A stretch of 64,000 nt of DNA from Limnochorda sp. LNt (GTDB taxonomy: Bacteria; Bacillota; Limnochordia; Limnochordales; Geochordaceae). Made by a program: the position numbers and the translations under genes. This document shows positions 63,445-64,000 of the stretch, in pieces. Location: positions 2,604,001 through 2,668,000 of the forward strand of contig NZ_CP141614.1 of assembly GCF_035593265.1 (NCBI RefSeq), read 5' to 3'. A model generated the notes under the pieces. It saw only the letters and a program-made list of their open reading frames with translations. It was not told the DNA's origin and ran no database searches. Within the stretch, counting starts at the first letter, position 1. Each line of letters opens with the position of its first letter.

Positions 63445-64000
63445 GTGAACCTTCTGGCCAGGCTCGTACTCCAGCGACCGTGGCTGGTGCTCGGCGTGCT
63501 GCTGGCGATCACCGTCGCCTTCGCCGCCTTTCTCCCGAGGCTGGGCATCTCCAGCGACGTGGCGTCGATGGTGCCCGAAGACGATCCGGTGGTGCGCCAG
63601 CTGGTCGACGTCGTGACCGAGTTCGGTTCGCAGGACGTGCTGATGGTGGTCATCTCCGGTGCCGACGTCTACCGGCCGGAGACCCTGGAGAAGGCGTGGC
63701 GCATCGCCGAAGAGCTCGAAGCCATCCCAGGGGTCGCCTCGGTGCTGTCGCCGCTCGACGCGGAGCTCGTCACCGGCTCCGAGCTGGGTCTCGAGATCCA
63801 GCCGGTCGCCTCCGCCCCTCCCTCGACGCCCGAGGAGATCGCGGCCTTCCGCGCCCGCCTGGCCCGCAGCCCGGCGGCAGCGCCTCTCGTCTCGACGGAC
63901 GGCACGGCGCTGGCCATGGTCGTCACCCTGGAGCCCGACATGGCCTACGGCCAAGAGTTCAACCAGGTCGTCGCACCCCGGCTGGAGGCCGTGGTGGCCG
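63445..64000 (+). CDS. RND/MMPL-superfamily exporter, 3' part beyond window
   Basis: 185 residues visible. First membrane segment PWLVLGVLLAITVAFAAFLP, then LGISSDVASMVPEDDPVVRQLVDVVTEFGSQDVLMVVI, the typical start of the first extracytoplasmic porter domain in MMPL-type exporters. GTG 63445 has GGAGG about 10 bases upstream. It likely exports lipids or hydrophobic compounds under control of the TetR protein. Confidence 0.87.
   Translation, partial: MNLLARLVLQRPWLVLGVLLAITVAFAAFLPRLGISSDVASMVPEDDPVVRQLVDVVTEFGSQDVLMVVISGADVYRPETLEKAWRIAEELEAIPGVASVLSPLDAELVTGSELGLEIQPVASAPPSTPEEIAAFRARLARSPAAAPLVSTDGTALAMVVTLEPDMAYGQEFNQVVAPRLEAVVA

Overview
The window is 64 kb of very GC-rich DNA, densely coded on both strands. 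Gene order points to the phylum Bacillota (Firmicutes). Two blocks known from the Bacillus subtilis origin region are present: SRP RNA-dnaX-ybaB-recR-yaaL, and (Orn/Lys/Arg decarboxylase)-tmk-darA-yaaR-holB-ricT-rsmI, with abrB, metG and tatD nearby. T-box and TPP riboswitches and strong GGAGG ribosome binding sites agree with this. The GC content and the clostridial-type AbrB with a Cys4 tail suggest a high-GC lineage such as Limnochordia, Symbiobacterium or Thermaerobacter; that placement is inference.

Region by region: 1-3.2 kb holds two damaged transposase genes and an edge-truncated small gene. 3.2-15.2 kb is housekeeping and accessory: nth, a SIMPL protein, an XRE/ScfR-like regulator with an M32 carboxypeptidase, a macro-domain protein, a YczE-type membrane protein, pepT, a DUF1015 protein, nadE and a class II aldolase. 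15.3-20.3 kb carries a T-box leader with metG-tatD, then ppa, a MIP18-like protein and abrB. 20.4-32.4 kb (minus strand) has gltB and the overlapping chain from the decarboxylase through tmk and holB to rsmI. 32.5-35.2 kb is an MFS/TetR/membrane-protein group sitting between the two replication-repair blocks. 35.1-38.8 kb is yaaL-recR-ybaB-dnaX with the large SRP RNA. 39-43 kb has a ybaK gene and a Fur-type regulator leading a znuA-znuC-znuB operon. 43-49 kb is catabolic: alcohol dehydrogenase, patatin, glutaryl-CoA dehydrogenase, CoA-transferase and tartrate/malate-type dehydrogenase. 49-53.5 kb has a TPP riboswitch with thiD, an Amt transporter, a small gene behind a long hairpin, and a WYL regulator. 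53.5-62.5 kb is a sugar ABC importer with an RpiR regulator, an amidohydrolase remnant, a chemoreceptor and two sugar kinases. The right end has a TetR regulator and the start of an RND/MMPL exporter.

Regulation is unusually readable. Two TetR genes and the Fur gene each have a clear promoter with a palindrome at the transcription start, and the RpiR and ScfR-like genes have candidate operators just upstream. Points that most deserve a second look are the frameshifts confined to the two transposases, the dnaX tail lying out of frame, the TetR gene at 33.8 kb without a normal start codon, and the long hairpin that hides the ribosome binding site of a 76-residue gene at 51.98 kb. I did not find a CRISPR array, a recognised defence island, tRNA or rRNA.
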